A stretch of DNA of 64,000 bases from an uncultured Phycisphaerae bacterium. Its GTDB lineage: Bacteria > Planctomycetota > Phycisphaerae > Sedimentisphaerales > Anaerohalosphaeraceae. Both the position numbers and the translations under genes were made by a program. The notes beneath the pieces were generated by a model that worked only from the letters and a program-made list of their open reading frames with translations, was not told the DNA's origin and searched no databases. Positions 33,417 to 42,534 of this stretch are shown piece by piece. Positions within the stretch are counted from its first letter, which is position 1. Every line of letters begins with the position of its first letter. Location of the stretch: positions 1-64,000 of the forward strand of contig CALEDR010000027.1 of assembly GCA_937949545.1 (NCBI GenBank). Direction: 5' to 3'.

Positions 33417-33762
33417 GGTAAAGTTCTACCGCAAAGTAATTGTAAAAAGCCGCAAACAAATAAAACAGCGCCGCTGTGGTTAAAATCGGTGCAGCATATT
33501 TGTGCCAATACAGTACAACAATCAAAGCAGCAATCAGTTTATAAAAAGCTGCCAGAATCGGACCTGCAATGGGTCCGTAAGCAAATGCGGCAATTCGAAC
33601 GAGAGGGTGGAACTCCTGTTCAGGTCCGGTGGAACTCATAAAATAGATTGTGCTGACGGTATCAACTGCCAGAGCGAGGATAAACAGGGTAAGGTGTTTC
33701 TGATAGGCGGCCCAAATGCGACGCCAATCGTCAAGAATCAACGATTCCGTATAGTTCTTCAT
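33385..33762 (-). CDS. Small membrane protein, DUF5658-like
   Basis: About 125 residues from ATG 33762; a GTG at 33795 in frame is also possible and neither has a good ribosome site. Four hydrophobic helices are visible. The segment VDTVSTIYFM with EFHPLVRI after it resembles the DUF5658 pattern (D-x-x-ST, then E and NPL). Function unknown. Confidence 0.6.
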   Translation of the reverse strand: MKNYTESLILDDWRRIWAAYQKHLTLFILALAVDTVSTIYFMSSTGPEQEFHPLVRIAAFAYGPIAGPILAAFYKLIAALIVVLYWHKYAAPILTTAALFYLFAAFYNYFAVELYLNGLMPWLPF

Positions 33763-33890
33763 ACTCTCATCTGCCTCTTTTTTCCGGACTCCCACCTTAG
33801 CGGGAATAGAAAATTCAGGCCTGTGCTGTTATCGGCAAAAAATGATGAGGACTCAAGAGGCAAAGAAAAAGATGTTGAAAGAGGATATGA

Positions 33891-35861
33891 TTACTCTTCA
33901 ATAGAAATAGGGCATTCCGGCAGAGCTTGAAGGAACTGTTTTCCGTACATTTTTTGAAGGATTCGGCTGTCTAATACGGCGACGATTCCCTGGTCGGTTT
34001 TGCGGCGAATCAGGCGTCCGAATCCCTGTTTGAATTTGAGAATAGCCATGGGGACCTGATAGTCGTAAAACGGATTGCCGCCCTGAGCCCGAATTTGTTC
34101 GATTCGGCCCTGAATGAGGGGGTGTCCGGGGACGGCAAACGGCAGCCGGACGATAATTACATTGGACAGCTGTTCGCCCGGCACATCGACACCCTGCCAA
34201 AAACTGTCGGTGCCGAACAGCACGCAGCGGGGGAGAGTTTTGAACTGGGCCAGCAGGGCGGCACGGTCCTGTCCTTCGCCCTGAATCAGGGCAGTCATTT
34301 TCTGTTCAGCCAGCCAGCTGGACAGACATTCTGCCATTTGTCGGAGCATCGTGTGGCTGGTAAAAAGGATAAAGGCACGTCCTTCGGTTTTGAGGAGGTA
34401 TTTTTGGATGGCCCGTGCGGCTTTTTCCTGAAAGGCGTCGCTGTTGGGGTCGGGCATGTTGGCTTCGATGTACAGACGTACCTGGCGGCTGTAATCAAAA
34501 GGAGAACCGACCTGGAGAGTCTGATAGTTTTCCAGTCCGATTCGTCGGGTGAAAAAGTCAAAGCCGTTTTCGGATTGTCCGCTGCTGAGAGTGGCGCTGG
34601 TAAGGACGACGGAGTCAAACACATCAAACAGGCAGGCCTTGACATACGGTCCCACATCCAAAGGTGCACTGCGAAGAACCGCCGTTTTGCGCGGGCCGGT
34701 CTCTTTTTCGACCCAGTATACAAAATCGTTTTGGGACTGGGACAGAAAGATTTTCAGTTCCTGTTCGATTTCCTGACAGCGGTCTATCATCCGCTGGAAC
34801 TCCAGCCGCTGGTCTTCGTTTTCCTCTTCTTTGACCACCCGGTTCAGCTCGAGCCGAAGCTGACGAAGCGGTTCGGTGAGGTTGTCGCTGACAAAGTCCG
34901 GGGTGCATCGTCCGCCGGTTTCTTCGGCGGTCTGATCATACCAGGCCTGAACCTGCGCAAAGAACAGGTCTGCCTGACGGCGGCACTCATTAACGAGCCT
35001 GCGGGCCTTTTGATGCGGGGGGCCGCTGTCCAGCAGGCCCTTGTGGGTTCGAGGGTGACAGAGTGTATCCAGCAAATACCGGACGGAAGAGGGGCTCAAT
35101 TCGATTCCGAAATGGTCTTCCGCAACGTGTTCGATGTTATGGGCTTCGTCGAGAATCACAAAGTGATAGGGTGGCAGAATGCCCGCTCCGCTTTGTCGGA
35201 GAACCAAATCACTGAACAGGAGGGCATGGTTGGCGACGATGATGTCGGCGGTTTCCAATTTTCGCCTGGCCCGCCAGTAAAAACATTCCCGAAAAGAAGG
35301 GCACTTACGCCCCCGGCAGGTGCCGTGTTCGCTCTGAACGGTCTGCCAGACCGGCGCGGAAGGGATCGTTTTCAGGTCGCTCAGGGAGCCGTCCTGCGTC
35401 TTCTGGGCCCATTCGGACAGCACCGCCAGTTCACCGCCGCGGTCTTCAAAGAGGGCTTGCCGGCGGTTTTGGGCATAGCGGAGCCGACGCAGACACAGGT
35501 AGTGGTTTCGGCCTTTGGCCAAACAGGCTGTAAAGGACTGCGGGACGGCCTGCTGAAGGAAGGGAATGTCTTTTTCCATCAGCTGCTGCTGGAGGTGAAT
35601 GGTATATGTGCTGATGAGCACCCGTCCATTTTTGCGAAACGCCTGGTCGAGAGCGGCGGCCAGATAGGCAAAACTTTTGCCGACGCCTGTGCCGGCCTCC
35701 ACCACGAGTACGTATTTCTGCCGCAGCGCCTCGATGACCTTGGAGGCCATGGCAATCTGCTGGGGCCGATATTCATAATGGGTACTGCATCGGGCGACCC
35801 AGCCGGTTGGCCCCAGCAGCTGATGCGCCTCCAAACCATCCTGGGGAGCATAGGCAATCAT
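33891..35861 (-). CDS. dinG: DinG/XPD-type ATP-dependent DNA helicase
   Basis: 656 residues; GAGGAG lies 5 bases before the ATG at 35861. This is a superfamily 2 helicase with Walker A EAGTGVGKS at residues 55-63, DEAH box in VILDEAHNIEHV, motif III-VI in the second half (FTSHTMLRQMAE, FGTDSFWQGVDVPG, QGFGRLIRR). Four cysteines of an XPD-type Fe-S cluster are present before the DEAH box (CRGRKCPSFREC plus an earlier Cys). DinG helicases unwind 5'-3' and resolve R-loops and G-quadruplexes. It is part of a long minus-strand run. Confidence 0.92.
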   Translation of the reverse strand: MIAYAPQDGLEAHQLLGPTGWVARCSTHYEYRPQQIAMASKVIEALRQKYVLVVEAGTGVGKSFAYLAAALDQAFRKNGRVLISTYTIHLQQQLMEKDIPFLQQAVPQSFTACLAKGRNHYLCLRRLRYAQNRRQALFEDRGGELAVLSEWAQKTQDGSLSDLKTIPSAPVWQTVQSEHGTCRGRKCPSFRECFYWRARRKLETADIIVANHALLFSDLVLRQSGAGILPPYHFVILDEAHNIEHVAEDHFGIELSPSSVRYLLDTLCHPRTHKGLLDSGPPHQKARRLVNECRRQADLFFAQVQAWYDQTAEETGGRCTPDFVSDNLTEPLRQLRLELNRVVKEEENEDQRLEFQRMIDRCQEIEQELKIFLSQSQNDFVYWVEKETGPRKTAVLRSAPLDVGPYVKACLFDVFDSVVLTSATLSSGQSENGFDFFTRRIGLENYQTLQVGSPFDYSRQVRLYIEANMPDPNSDAFQEKAARAIQKYLLKTEGRAFILFTSHTMLRQMAECLSSWLAEQKMTALIQGEGQDRAALLAQFKTLPRCVLFGTDSFWQGVDVPGEQLSNVIIVRLPFAVPGHPLIQGRIEQIRAQGGNPFYDYQVPMAILKFKQGFGRLIRRKTDQGIVAVLDSRILQKMYGKQFLQALPECPISIEE

Positions 35862-35882
35862 CTCATCTCCTCAACTCCGAAG

Positions 35883-37292
35883 TTAAGGGGCCGACGGAGA
35901 TTGGATCGCAGCCTGAACGGCCTCAGCCAGCAAGGCGGCGGCCCGACTGCCGGGCATAGTGTCCTGAGCAAACTCTGCGGAAATGCGGGCCCGGGCCAGT
36001 TTGCCGTCCTGCAGGAGAATGTAGCCCATCAGCAGGGCCAATTCCGGCGAATTGCTCCGCTGCTGCCAGGTAGACAGTTCTGTCAGGCGGTTTTCCAAGG
36101 CATCCCGGCTGTCCAGCAGCGACGACCAGTCGAAACGGCTCTGGAGAACCTTCGGTTCCATTTCAATCGCCTGACTGAGATAAAAGGCGCTGCTCATGTA
36201 TTCCCCCGCCGCAAACAGGGCGTGAGAGCGGGCCAGTACCAGAAGCGGGTTCTTCCAGTCCCAGACGGAGGCCAGTTCAAAAGCGTCGGCGGCTTTGTAA
36301 TACTGGCCGTTTTTGAGGAATTCCTCTCCCAAAAACAGATAGTCTTCGGCCCTTGCCGCCGCCAGGTGTTCGAAGTCCGGATAGTCTTTCCGCAAAGCCC
36401 TTCCGTCTTCCGGTTTGACGAAATCCTCCGGCCGCATCCGGAGGGAGGAACGGGCGGAGGAAGACTGCGGTTTGGTTTTTTCTTCGGAAGCGGACGGCTC
36501 TTCAGCGGTTTGCAGCGTTTCTTTTTCCGGCTGTTCCCTGTCCCGGCTTAAGCCCAGCTGGCGGCGGATTTGGGCATAAATGCTTTGGGAAGGAGCGGCT
36601 GGAGTCTGGGAAAAATCATCGGATTGGTCTTTTCGTGCTGTTTTGTCAATCAGAGCCGGTGCCGGTTTGGACGCCGGCTGGGCTTTAAGGGGGTCCAAAC
36701 CTGCCGGAGGTGTCTGAAGCGGGTCAAGGAGGACGATTCTTTTGTCTTTTTCGGCAGTTCTTTGTGTCAGATGCTGCTGAAGGACGGCCTCGAGAGTCTG
36801 GGTGGAAGGGGCCAGAGGACGCTGCAGGGGAGGACGAATGACATCGGCAATGTCGAAGGATTCGAGCCACTGCTTGGATGCTGTTGTGCGGACTTGCGGC
36901 GTTATAGCGGGTGCTCCCAGTCCGGAGCCGCCGGGCCGCTGGAGCGAGGCCACGGTTTGTCTGGGGTCGAAAAAGGCCTCCGGCTGGGCGGAGCGTCTTA
37001 TGAAGGAACTGACAGATCTTGACTGCGGGTCGAGGAGACGTCGGTCGATGTAGTCGCTGGAACTGTAGGGGATAAACCCGCGGAAGTGACGTCCGCCGCC
37101 GATATTGCCGGTCATGGTCAGATTGCCTACATACCCGTACAGGTTGGGCTGGCTGGGAATAGCCGCCGTTCGGTTCGCACTGGGAACCTGAGTGGGAGAA
37201 CCGATCGGCGAGCGAGCCCCCGGGGCCTCCGCCGCCCAAACCGGGGTGCTTGCCGCCAGAAAGGTCATTGCCGTCAGGATTTTTGTTTTCAT
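35883..37292 (-). CDS. Exported protein with C-terminal helical repeats
   Basis: 469 residues with signal peptide MKTKILTAMTFLAASTPVWA. The first 130 mature residues are rich in Gly/Ser/Pro/Arg (GGGRHFRGFIPYSSSDY). The middle is a charged, low-complexity linker. The last 170 residues (AAARAEDYLFLGEEFLKNGQYYKAADAFELAS onward, given here in part) look like TPR-type helical repeats. No enzyme motif. It probably acts in the periplasm as a scaffold. It ends 21 bases before dinG in the same direction. Confidence 0.7.
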   Translation of the reverse strand: MKTKILTAMTFLAASTPVWAAEAPGARSPIGSPTQVPSANRTAAIPSQPNLYGYVGNLTMTGNIGGGRHFRGFIPYSSSDYIDRRLLDPQSRSVSSFIRRSAQPEAFFDPRQTVASLQRPGGSGLGAPAITPQVRTTASKQWLESFDIADVIRPPLQRPLAPSTQTLEAVLQQHLTQRTAEKDKRIVLLDPLQTPPAGLDPLKAQPASKPAPALIDKTARKDQSDDFSQTPAAPSQSIYAQIRRQLGLSRDREQPEKETLQTAEEPSASEEKTKPQSSSARSSLRMRPEDFVKPEDGRALRKDYPDFEHLAAARAEDYLFLGEEFLKNGQYYKAADAFELASVWDWKNPLLVLARSHALFAAGEYMSSAFYLSQAIEMEPKVLQSRFDWSSLLDSRDALENRLTELSTWQQRSNSPELALLMGYILLQDGKLARARISAEFAQDTMPGSRAAALLAEAVQAAIQSPSAP

Positions 37293-37301
37293 AAATGGCC
37301 T

Positions 37302-38195
37302 CTATTCAGATGTACTTTTGCCGTCTTTTGCAGGTTCATTGGGGCCGACGGACGTATAGCGGGGTTTGCCGGCCCAGTGAAGTTTGAACGCCAGTGTATC
37401 CCATTGGGTTCGGAGCGGATTGTTGACGACGAGGAACCGCCCTTCATGTTTTTGAATTCGAATCCGGTCCTCCAGCTCCAGCTGACTTTGAGGCTGTCCA
37501 TCGAGAAGCAGGGAGGATTGCTGATTGACTCGGAGCAGGGCGATTTCGATTCGGCGGTTCGCCGGGATGACAATCGGACGAAAACTGAGCGAGTGTGGAC
37601 AGATGGGAGTCAGGACGATGGCGGACAAGTTGGCGGCCAGAATCGGGCCGCCGGCGGACAGATTGTAGGCCGTAGAACCGGTCGGTGTAGAGACAATCAC
37701 CCCGTCGCCGATGCATCCGGCCAGGGGCTGTCCTTCGATGGTTACCTGAAATTCAATCATTCGGAACGGGGCGCCGGCGGTGATTACGACATCGTTGACG
37801 GCGGTGGAGGAAAAAATCGGCTGTCCCCTGCGGTGCAGGGAGCACTGCAGAACCATTCGTTCTTCGATGACTACCTGACCGGAGGCGATGCGGTCAAACT
37901 GCTCGAGCAGCTCTTCGATGCTGAATTCTGCCAGAAAACCGAGTTTTCCGACATTGACGCCGATGACCGGAATCTTGGATTGGCACAGCTGCCGAGCGGC
38001 AGACAGAAGGGTTCCGTCGCCGCCGAAGACAACGGCATAATCAGCCTGTTTGAGCATGTCGAGGGAGCAGGAGCTCTCCATACAGTTGGCCAGAATCCGG
38101 GCTTTTCCCTGTACAAAGGCCGCAAAACGTTCGAGGGCCTCTTTGGCAAGGGCCTTTCGTGCGTCGCCGAACAGAATCAGAGACAGAGGATTCAT
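37302..38195 (-). CDS. nadK: NAD kinase
   Basis: 297 residues from ATG 38195, 4 bases after the dxs stop. NadK phosphorylates NAD to NADP. The GGDGT motif (VVFGGDGTLLSAAR), GFLAEF, NDVVITAG and the GDGVIVSTPTGSTAYNLSAGG segment (family glycine-rich site) are intact. In the common operon nadK and dxs occur close together in planctomycetes and other bacteria. Length normal. Confidence 0.96.
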   Translation of the reverse strand: MNPLSLILFGDARKALAKEALERFAAFVQGKARILANCMESSCSLDMLKQADYAVVFGGDGTLLSAARQLCQSKIPVIGVNVGKLGFLAEFSIEELLEQFDRIASGQVVIEERMVLQCSLHRRGQPIFSSTAVNDVVITAGAPFRMIEFQVTIEGQPLAGCIGDGVIVSTPTGSTAYNLSAGGPILAANLSAIVLTPICPHSLSFRPIVIPANRRIEIALLRVNQQSSLLLDGQPQSQLELEDRIRIQKHEGRFLVVNNPLRTQWDTLAFKLHWAGKPRYTSVGPNEPAKDGKSTSE

Positions 38196-38199
38196 TCTT

Positions 38200-40164
38200 T
38201 CAGGCTCCGTAATGCTCCTGTTTGCATCGGATGTCAAGGCCTTTGCTGTACACTTTTCGAATGGTTTTGCAGATTTGTTCAGCCGTCAGCCCCATCCATT
38301 CCAGCTGGGTTCGCCGTTTGGCGATCGGGATGTATCGGTCGGGTGCAGCCAGAAGAACGGCCCTGCCGATGGATTCCCATGTCCGGTTTTGCCTGTTGTT
38401 CGAGGCTTTTTGAGCGGCTTCCGCCAGCAGGGCCTCGCCGAATCCTCCCGCCCGGCTGTGGTCTTCGAGCACGATGACGGTTTTGCCCTGCGCAAAGAGC
38501 TCCGTCAGAGCCGGGTCGATGGGCTTGGCGAAGCGGGCATTGATGACGGACACTTCGATGCCTTCCCGGGCCAGTTCCTCAGCAGCTTCGAGGGCTTCTG
38601 CTGTTAAAGGGCCTAATGCGACAAGCGCCAGCTCGGAATCGGCCTTGCGTACCCAGACGCTTTGTCCAGTCTGGAAGGGTTCGACGCCGCTTTCCCAGGC
38701 GGGCAGCAGGTCTCTGGGGTAGCGTATGGCGACGGGCTGGTTCTGTTGGAGCGCATAAAAGAGAGCTTCGCGCATTTCTTTTTCATTGGCGGGGGAAACG
38801 AGAATCAGATTCGGCAGCATCCGCAGATAGCCGATATCCCACAGACCGTGATGGGTCGGCCCGTCATCTCCGACGGCACCGGCCCGGTCGATACAGAAAA
38901 CCACCGGCAGATTCTGGAGGGAGACCTCCTGGAAAATCTGGTCGAAACTCCTTTGGAGGAATGTGGAATAAATGCAGACGAGCGGCTGAAAACCCTGTTT
39001 GGCCAGTCCGGCGGCGATATCGACCGCGGCGCTTTCGGCGATTCCCACGTCGTAGTAGCGGTCCGGAAACTGCCGGCGGAATTCGGAAAGCCCGGTGCCG
39101 TCAGACATGGCCGCCGTAATGGCGATAATTCGGGGATTGTTTCGGGCGGCTTCGAGGACGGCGTCGCTGAACGCATCGGTGAACGTCCGTCCCTGCGGAC
39201 TGGGCGAGACGGATTCGCCGTTCAGGACAAAAGGCCCGGTGCTGTGGAAGCGTCTGGGGTTTTTATCTGCCGGGGTAAAGCCCTTGCCTTTTTTGGTGAA
39301 CACGTGAAGGATGGCCGGACGGTCCAGTTCGGCCAGGCCTTTGAAAATCTGAATCAGCGAATGAATATCGTGTCCGTCCACCGGGCCGAAATAATGAATG
39401 TTCAGACTTTCAAAAAGTCGGCTGGGGGAGATAGCCATCCGGATGGTCTTTTTCAGATTCTGGAGGGCCTCTTCCATCGGTTTGCCGATGACCGGCAGGT
39501 GGTTTAAAATCATGGCGGTTGTCTGGCGGATATCCTCGTAGGTATGACTGAGCCGCACTTTCGAAAGAAGCGAAGCCAGCGAGCCCTGCGTGGTGTCGAT
39601 AGCCATGGAATTGTCGTTCAGGACAATCAGCAGCTGTCGCTTGACCAGTCCGAGGTTGTTCAGGGCCTCGAAGGACAGGCCGTTGACGATGCTGGCATCG
39701 CCGACGAAGGCCACGATTTTTTCATCGGTTTTATTGTGACGGGCCCCGAGGGCCATTCCGAGCGCGGTGGCAATGGACGTGCCGGCATGGCCGACGCTGA
39801 ACACATCCGCCGGACTTTCCTGAGGAGAGGGAAACCCGCTCAGTCCGTTTTCCTGACGAAGCTGGAACAGGCGGTCTTTCCGTCCGGTGAGGATTTTGTG
39901 GGCATAGCATTGATGACCGACATCCCAGAGCAGCCGGTCTTTGCAGAAATCGAAGACATAGTGCAGGGCGATGGTCAGCTCCACGACGCCCAGATTGCTG
40001 GCCAGATGGCCCCCGCAGCGGCTGACGGTTTCCGTAATGAACTGGCGGATTTCAGCGGCCAGCTGTTCCAGTTCAGCGGTGGAAAGGGTCCGCAGGTCCG
40101 CCGGACGGCGGATCCGCTCTAAGATGGATGCAGTCTGTTTCGATAGACCTTCGGAGAAACTCAT
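38200..40164 (-). CDS. dxs: 1-deoxy-D-xylulose-5-phosphate synthase
   Basis: 654 residues. Dxs condenses pyruvate and glyceraldehyde-3-phosphate to DXP using thiamine diphosphate, the first step of the MEP isoprenoid pathway. The three transketolase domains are complete: GHQCYAHKILTGR, then VGDASIVNGLSFEALNNLG (the thiamine-Mg motif, with Ala in place of the usual second Gly), the pyrimidine domain AAAMSDGTGL, DRAGAVGDDGPTHHG, and the C-terminal VLEDHSRAGGFGEALL. It lies between a polyprenyl synthase and nadK, a typical isoprenoid gene order. Confidence 0.96.
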   Translation of the reverse strand: MSFSEGLSKQTASILERIRRPADLRTLSTAELEQLAAEIRQFITETVSRCGGHLASNLGVVELTIALHYVFDFCKDRLLWDVGHQCYAHKILTGRKDRLFQLRQENGLSGFPSPQESPADVFSVGHAGTSIATALGMALGARHNKTDEKIVAFVGDASIVNGLSFEALNNLGLVKRQLLIVLNDNSMAIDTTQGSLASLLSKVRLSHTYEDIRQTTAMILNHLPVIGKPMEEALQNLKKTIRMAISPSRLFESLNIHYFGPVDGHDIHSLIQIFKGLAELDRPAILHVFTKKGKGFTPADKNPRRFHSTGPFVLNGESVSPSPQGRTFTDAFSDAVLEAARNNPRIIAITAAMSDGTGLSEFRRQFPDRYYDVGIAESAAVDIAAGLAKQGFQPLVCIYSTFLQRSFDQIFQEVSLQNLPVVFCIDRAGAVGDDGPTHHGLWDIGYLRMLPNLILVSPANEKEMREALFYALQQNQPVAIRYPRDLLPAWESGVEPFQTGQSVWVRKADSELALVALGPLTAEALEAAEELAREGIEVSVINARFAKPIDPALTELFAQGKTVIVLEDHSRAGGFGEALLAEAAQKASNNRQNRTWESIGRAVLLAAPDRYIPIAKRRTQLEWMGLTAEQICKTIRKVYSKGLDIRCKQEHYGA

Positions 40165-40167
40165 AGG

Positions 40168-41085
40168 TTACCTTTTTCGACTCAGAAGTTCGACGGCAAG
40201 CCGCCGCAGGATATCGGCTTCGGGTCCAAAACAGGATAAATCCTCCAGGGCCCGCTGTGTGATTTGTTCGGCAGTCTGTCGGGCCTTTTCGATTCCCACC
40301 AGGGATGGGTACGTGAGTTTTTTCTGCCGGCTGTCCTTGCCGGCGGTTTTGCCGAGCTGTTCACTGGTCGCCGAGACGTCCAGCAGGTCATCGGCAATCT
40401 GAAACCCCAGCCCGATGTCCAATCCGTATTGGGTCAAAGCGTTTTGATGTTTTTCAGAGGCATAACCTGCGACAGCTCCAAGCCGGGCGGAGGCGGCAAA
40501 CATACGTCCTGTTTTGCAGATGTGGATGGATTGGAGCTCCGAGAGGGTTCCCTCGACGCCCTGGCTTTGGAGGTCTTTGATTTGTCCGGCAATCATCCCG
40601 GCCGGGCCGGCGGCCTCGGCTAATATCCGCACCATCTGCACGGCGGTTTGGGGAGGAATGATTTCTGCGGCGAGCACTTCAAAAGCGAACGTCAGCAAGG
40701 CATCGCCGGTCAGAATCGCTGTGGCCTCGTCGAACTGCTTATGGCAGCTGGGCCGGCCCCGACGAAAATCATCATCATCCATAGCCGGCAGGTCGTCGTG
40801 AATCAACGAATAGGTATGAACCATCTCCACAGCGGCGGCGGCTGTCAAGGCGGCTTCACTGATTTGCCCGGACACAACCCGGCAGCTCCACTGGACCAGG
40901 GCTGCCCGAATCCGCTTGCCGGGACTGAGTACGGTGTAAATCATCGCCTCCTTCAGACGAGGCGGAATCTCTTTTTGGTTGTCCAGAAGCCGGCGAAGGG
41001 TTCGGGCGGTCGCCTCAGCACAGGCAGCCAATTCCTCCGAAAAGGGTATTTCGGAGACGGATTTTTCAAGATTCTGCGCGTCCAT
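40168..41085 (-). CDS. ispA: Polyprenyl (farnesyl/geranylgeranyl) diphosphate synthase
   Basis: 305 residues from ATG 41085. It chains isopentenyl diphosphate onto allylic diphosphates. The first Asp-rich motif is LIHDDLPAMDDDDFRRG and the second is IADDLLD; GKRIRAALVQ and KTGRMF are also present. The DDLPAMDDD spacing is that of bacterial IspA-type enzymes; chain length cannot be fixed by eye. It lies 3 bases upstream of dxs and shares a divergent region with miaA that holds an extended -10 promoter at 41122-41130. Confidence 0.92.
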   Translation of the reverse strand: MDAQNLEKSVSEIPFSEELAACAEATARTLRRLLDNQKEIPPRLKEAMIYTVLSPGKRIRAALVQWSCRVVSGQISEAALTAAAAVEMVHTYSLIHDDLPAMDDDDFRRGRPSCHKQFDEATAILTGDALLTFAFEVLAAEIIPPQTAVQMVRILAEAAGPAGMIAGQIKDLQSQGVEGTLSELQSIHICKTGRMFAASARLGAVAGYASEKHQNALTQYGLDIGLGFQIADDLLDVSATSEQLGKTAGKDSRQKKLTYPSLVGIEKARQTAEQITQRALEDLSCFGPEADILRRLAVELLSRKR

Positions 41086-41121
41086 TATATGTCCAAACTG
41101 GATTCTTTCTGAGAAACAGAT

Positions 41122-41130
41122 ATTATAACA
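41122..41130 (-). promoter_or_regulatory. Extended -10 promoter of the ispA-dxs-nadK run
   Basis: On the minus strand TGTTATAAT, an extended -10 with a perfect TATAAT. It is 37 bases before the ATG at 41085. The -35 region is poor, as expected for an extended -10. Confidence 0.55.
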
Positions 41131-41183
41131 AATCTCAATCAAAAATAGGATAGAAAAAACGAAACGGCTCTTTGGGAGCAGCG

Positions 41184-42134
41184 GTGGACTCCGGACAAAA
41201 AAAGATTCTGATTTTGGGGGTGACAGCCTCCGGCAAAGGGGCTTTGGCCTTTGAGCTGGCCCGCACACTCGGCGGGGGTGTCATCAGTATCGATTCGATG
41301 AAGGTCTATCGCCGGATGGATATCGGGACGGCCAAGCCGCCTCTGGAAAAGAGGAAACAGCTCCCGTATTATCTTGTTGATGTCGTAGAGCCGTGGGAAT
41401 CGTTCAGCGTGGACCAATTTCTGGATATGGCACATCAGGCAATTGAGGAAATTGCCAAGGCGCAAAAGCCTGTGATTGCGGTGGGGGGCACGGCAATGTA
41501 TATCAAGGCCCTGCTGTACGGGCTTTTTGAAGGGCCGGGGACGGATGCGGCTCTGCGGGAACAAATTCGGCAGGAGATTGAGCAAAAGGGGCTGGAGGCA
41601 CTTTATCAGGAATTGGTCCGAGTGGACCCTGAGGCTGCCGGGCGGATTCATCTGAACGACCAAAAACGCATCATTCGGGCGCTGGAGGTCTATCGGCTGA
41701 CCGGCAGGCCCATCAGTTCCTTTCAGCGGCAGTGGACCCGCCGGGAGCCGGAGGGCTGGACGGTCATCGGGCTTCGCCGGTCGAAGGAGCTCGAAAGCCG
41801 ACGCATCAACCAGCGGGTTAAAAAGATGATGGACGAGGGCTTCCTCGAGGAAGTGCGGGTATTGCTGAACGAGCCGCGTCCGATGAGTCCGCAGGCCCGG
41901 GCGGCCATCGGTTATGCGGAGATGATGGAGCACCTCGAAGGCAAACGGCCGCTGGAGGAGACGATTGAGTTAATCAAAATCAATACACGCCGGCTCGCCA
42001 AAGCCCAGCGGACCTGGTTTAAGACCTTCTGCGGGGTGCACTGGATTGACATCGGACCGGAGGATACTCTTCAGACGGTGCTCCAGCGGTGTCTTGAGAT
42101 TCTGGATTCAGCTCAGCGGCTGTCGAACGAGTAG
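41184..42134 (+). CDS. miaA: tRNA dimethylallyltransferase
   Basis: 316 residues from GTG 41184, chosen because GGGAG at 41174-41178 is 5 bases upstream; the in-frame TTG at 41172 has no such site. MiaA adds dimethylallyl to A37 of tRNAs reading U-starting codons. DSMKVYRRMDIGTAKP, HYLVD-like YYLVDVVEPWE, VGGTAMYIKALL and KRIIRALEVY match the family. The P-loop reads GVTASGKG at 12-19, with Gly where Ser/Thr is usual. Its tail overlaps the convergent gene at 42113 by 22 bases. Confidence 0.93.
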   Translation: MDSGQKKILILGVTASGKGALAFELARTLGGGVISIDSMKVYRRMDIGTAKPPLEKRKQLPYYLVDVVEPWESFSVDQFLDMAHQAIEEIAKAQKPVIAVGGTAMYIKALLYGLFEGPGTDAALREQIRQEIEQKGLEALYQELVRVDPEAAGRIHLNDQKRIIRALEVYRLTGRPISSFQRQWTRREPEGWTVIGLRRSKELESRRINQRVKKMMDEGFLEEVRVLLNEPRPMSPQARAAIGYAEMMEHLEGKRPLEETIELIKINTRRLAKAQRTWFKTFCGVHWIDIGPEDTLQTVLQRCLEILDSAQRLSNE

Positions 42135-42493
42135 CGGTCTTCAAAAACCGTTTTGAAGTCGAAGACGTTGTTGAAATCGTCGATGCTGTCGCTTTCCTGA
42201 CAGGTCATCCAGTCATTGGCAATCATCAGATACACAATCTCGCCGAAGTCGCGGGTGGTTCGAACGCCCCACTGGTTGAGCACCATCTCCGCCAGCCGGC
42301 CCCACCGCTGACACGCCAAATCCGCCAGCCCCCAGGCCAGCTCCTGACCGGTGATGTGACGGGGGTGCGCCGGGTCTCCTTCGTCTTTTCGGATCTTATC
42401 GATTGTCTCCGCCAGTCCTTCAAAAACAAACTTCAGGGCTTTCGGGTCGTATCGACCGTCCTGCCGTGCAATTTCTTCTATCGATTTTTTCAT
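42113..42493 (-). CDS. Minf_1886-family conserved protein
   Basis: 126 residues from ATG 42493. The sequence fits the Planctomycetes/Verrucomicrobia Minf_1886 family (TIGR04138): RYDPKALKFVFEGLAETI at the start, HITGQELAWGL, then LNQWGVRTTRDFGEIVYLMI and the end DFNNVFDFKTVFEDRY. It is soluble and helical, with no known function. It precedes no obvious partner; metG ends upstream of it on the same strand 41 bases away. Confidence 0.88.
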   Translation of the reverse strand: MKKSIEEIARQDGRYDPKALKFVFEGLAETIDKIRKDEGDPAHPRHITGQELAWGLADLACQRWGRLAEMVLNQWGVRTTRDFGEIVYLMIANDWMTCQESDSIDDFNNVFDFKTVFEDRYSFDSR

Positions 42494-42534
42494 AGAGTTT
42501 TCGCGGTTCCCTCTCCTGCAGCAACGGTATAACC

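Noticed and set aside
34095-36551. 818-codon plus-strand open frame
   Set aside because: It lies opposite the dinG helicase and TPR-protein genes, which have clear motifs and ribosome sites. The long frame follows from their codon bias; its translation has no recognisable domain.
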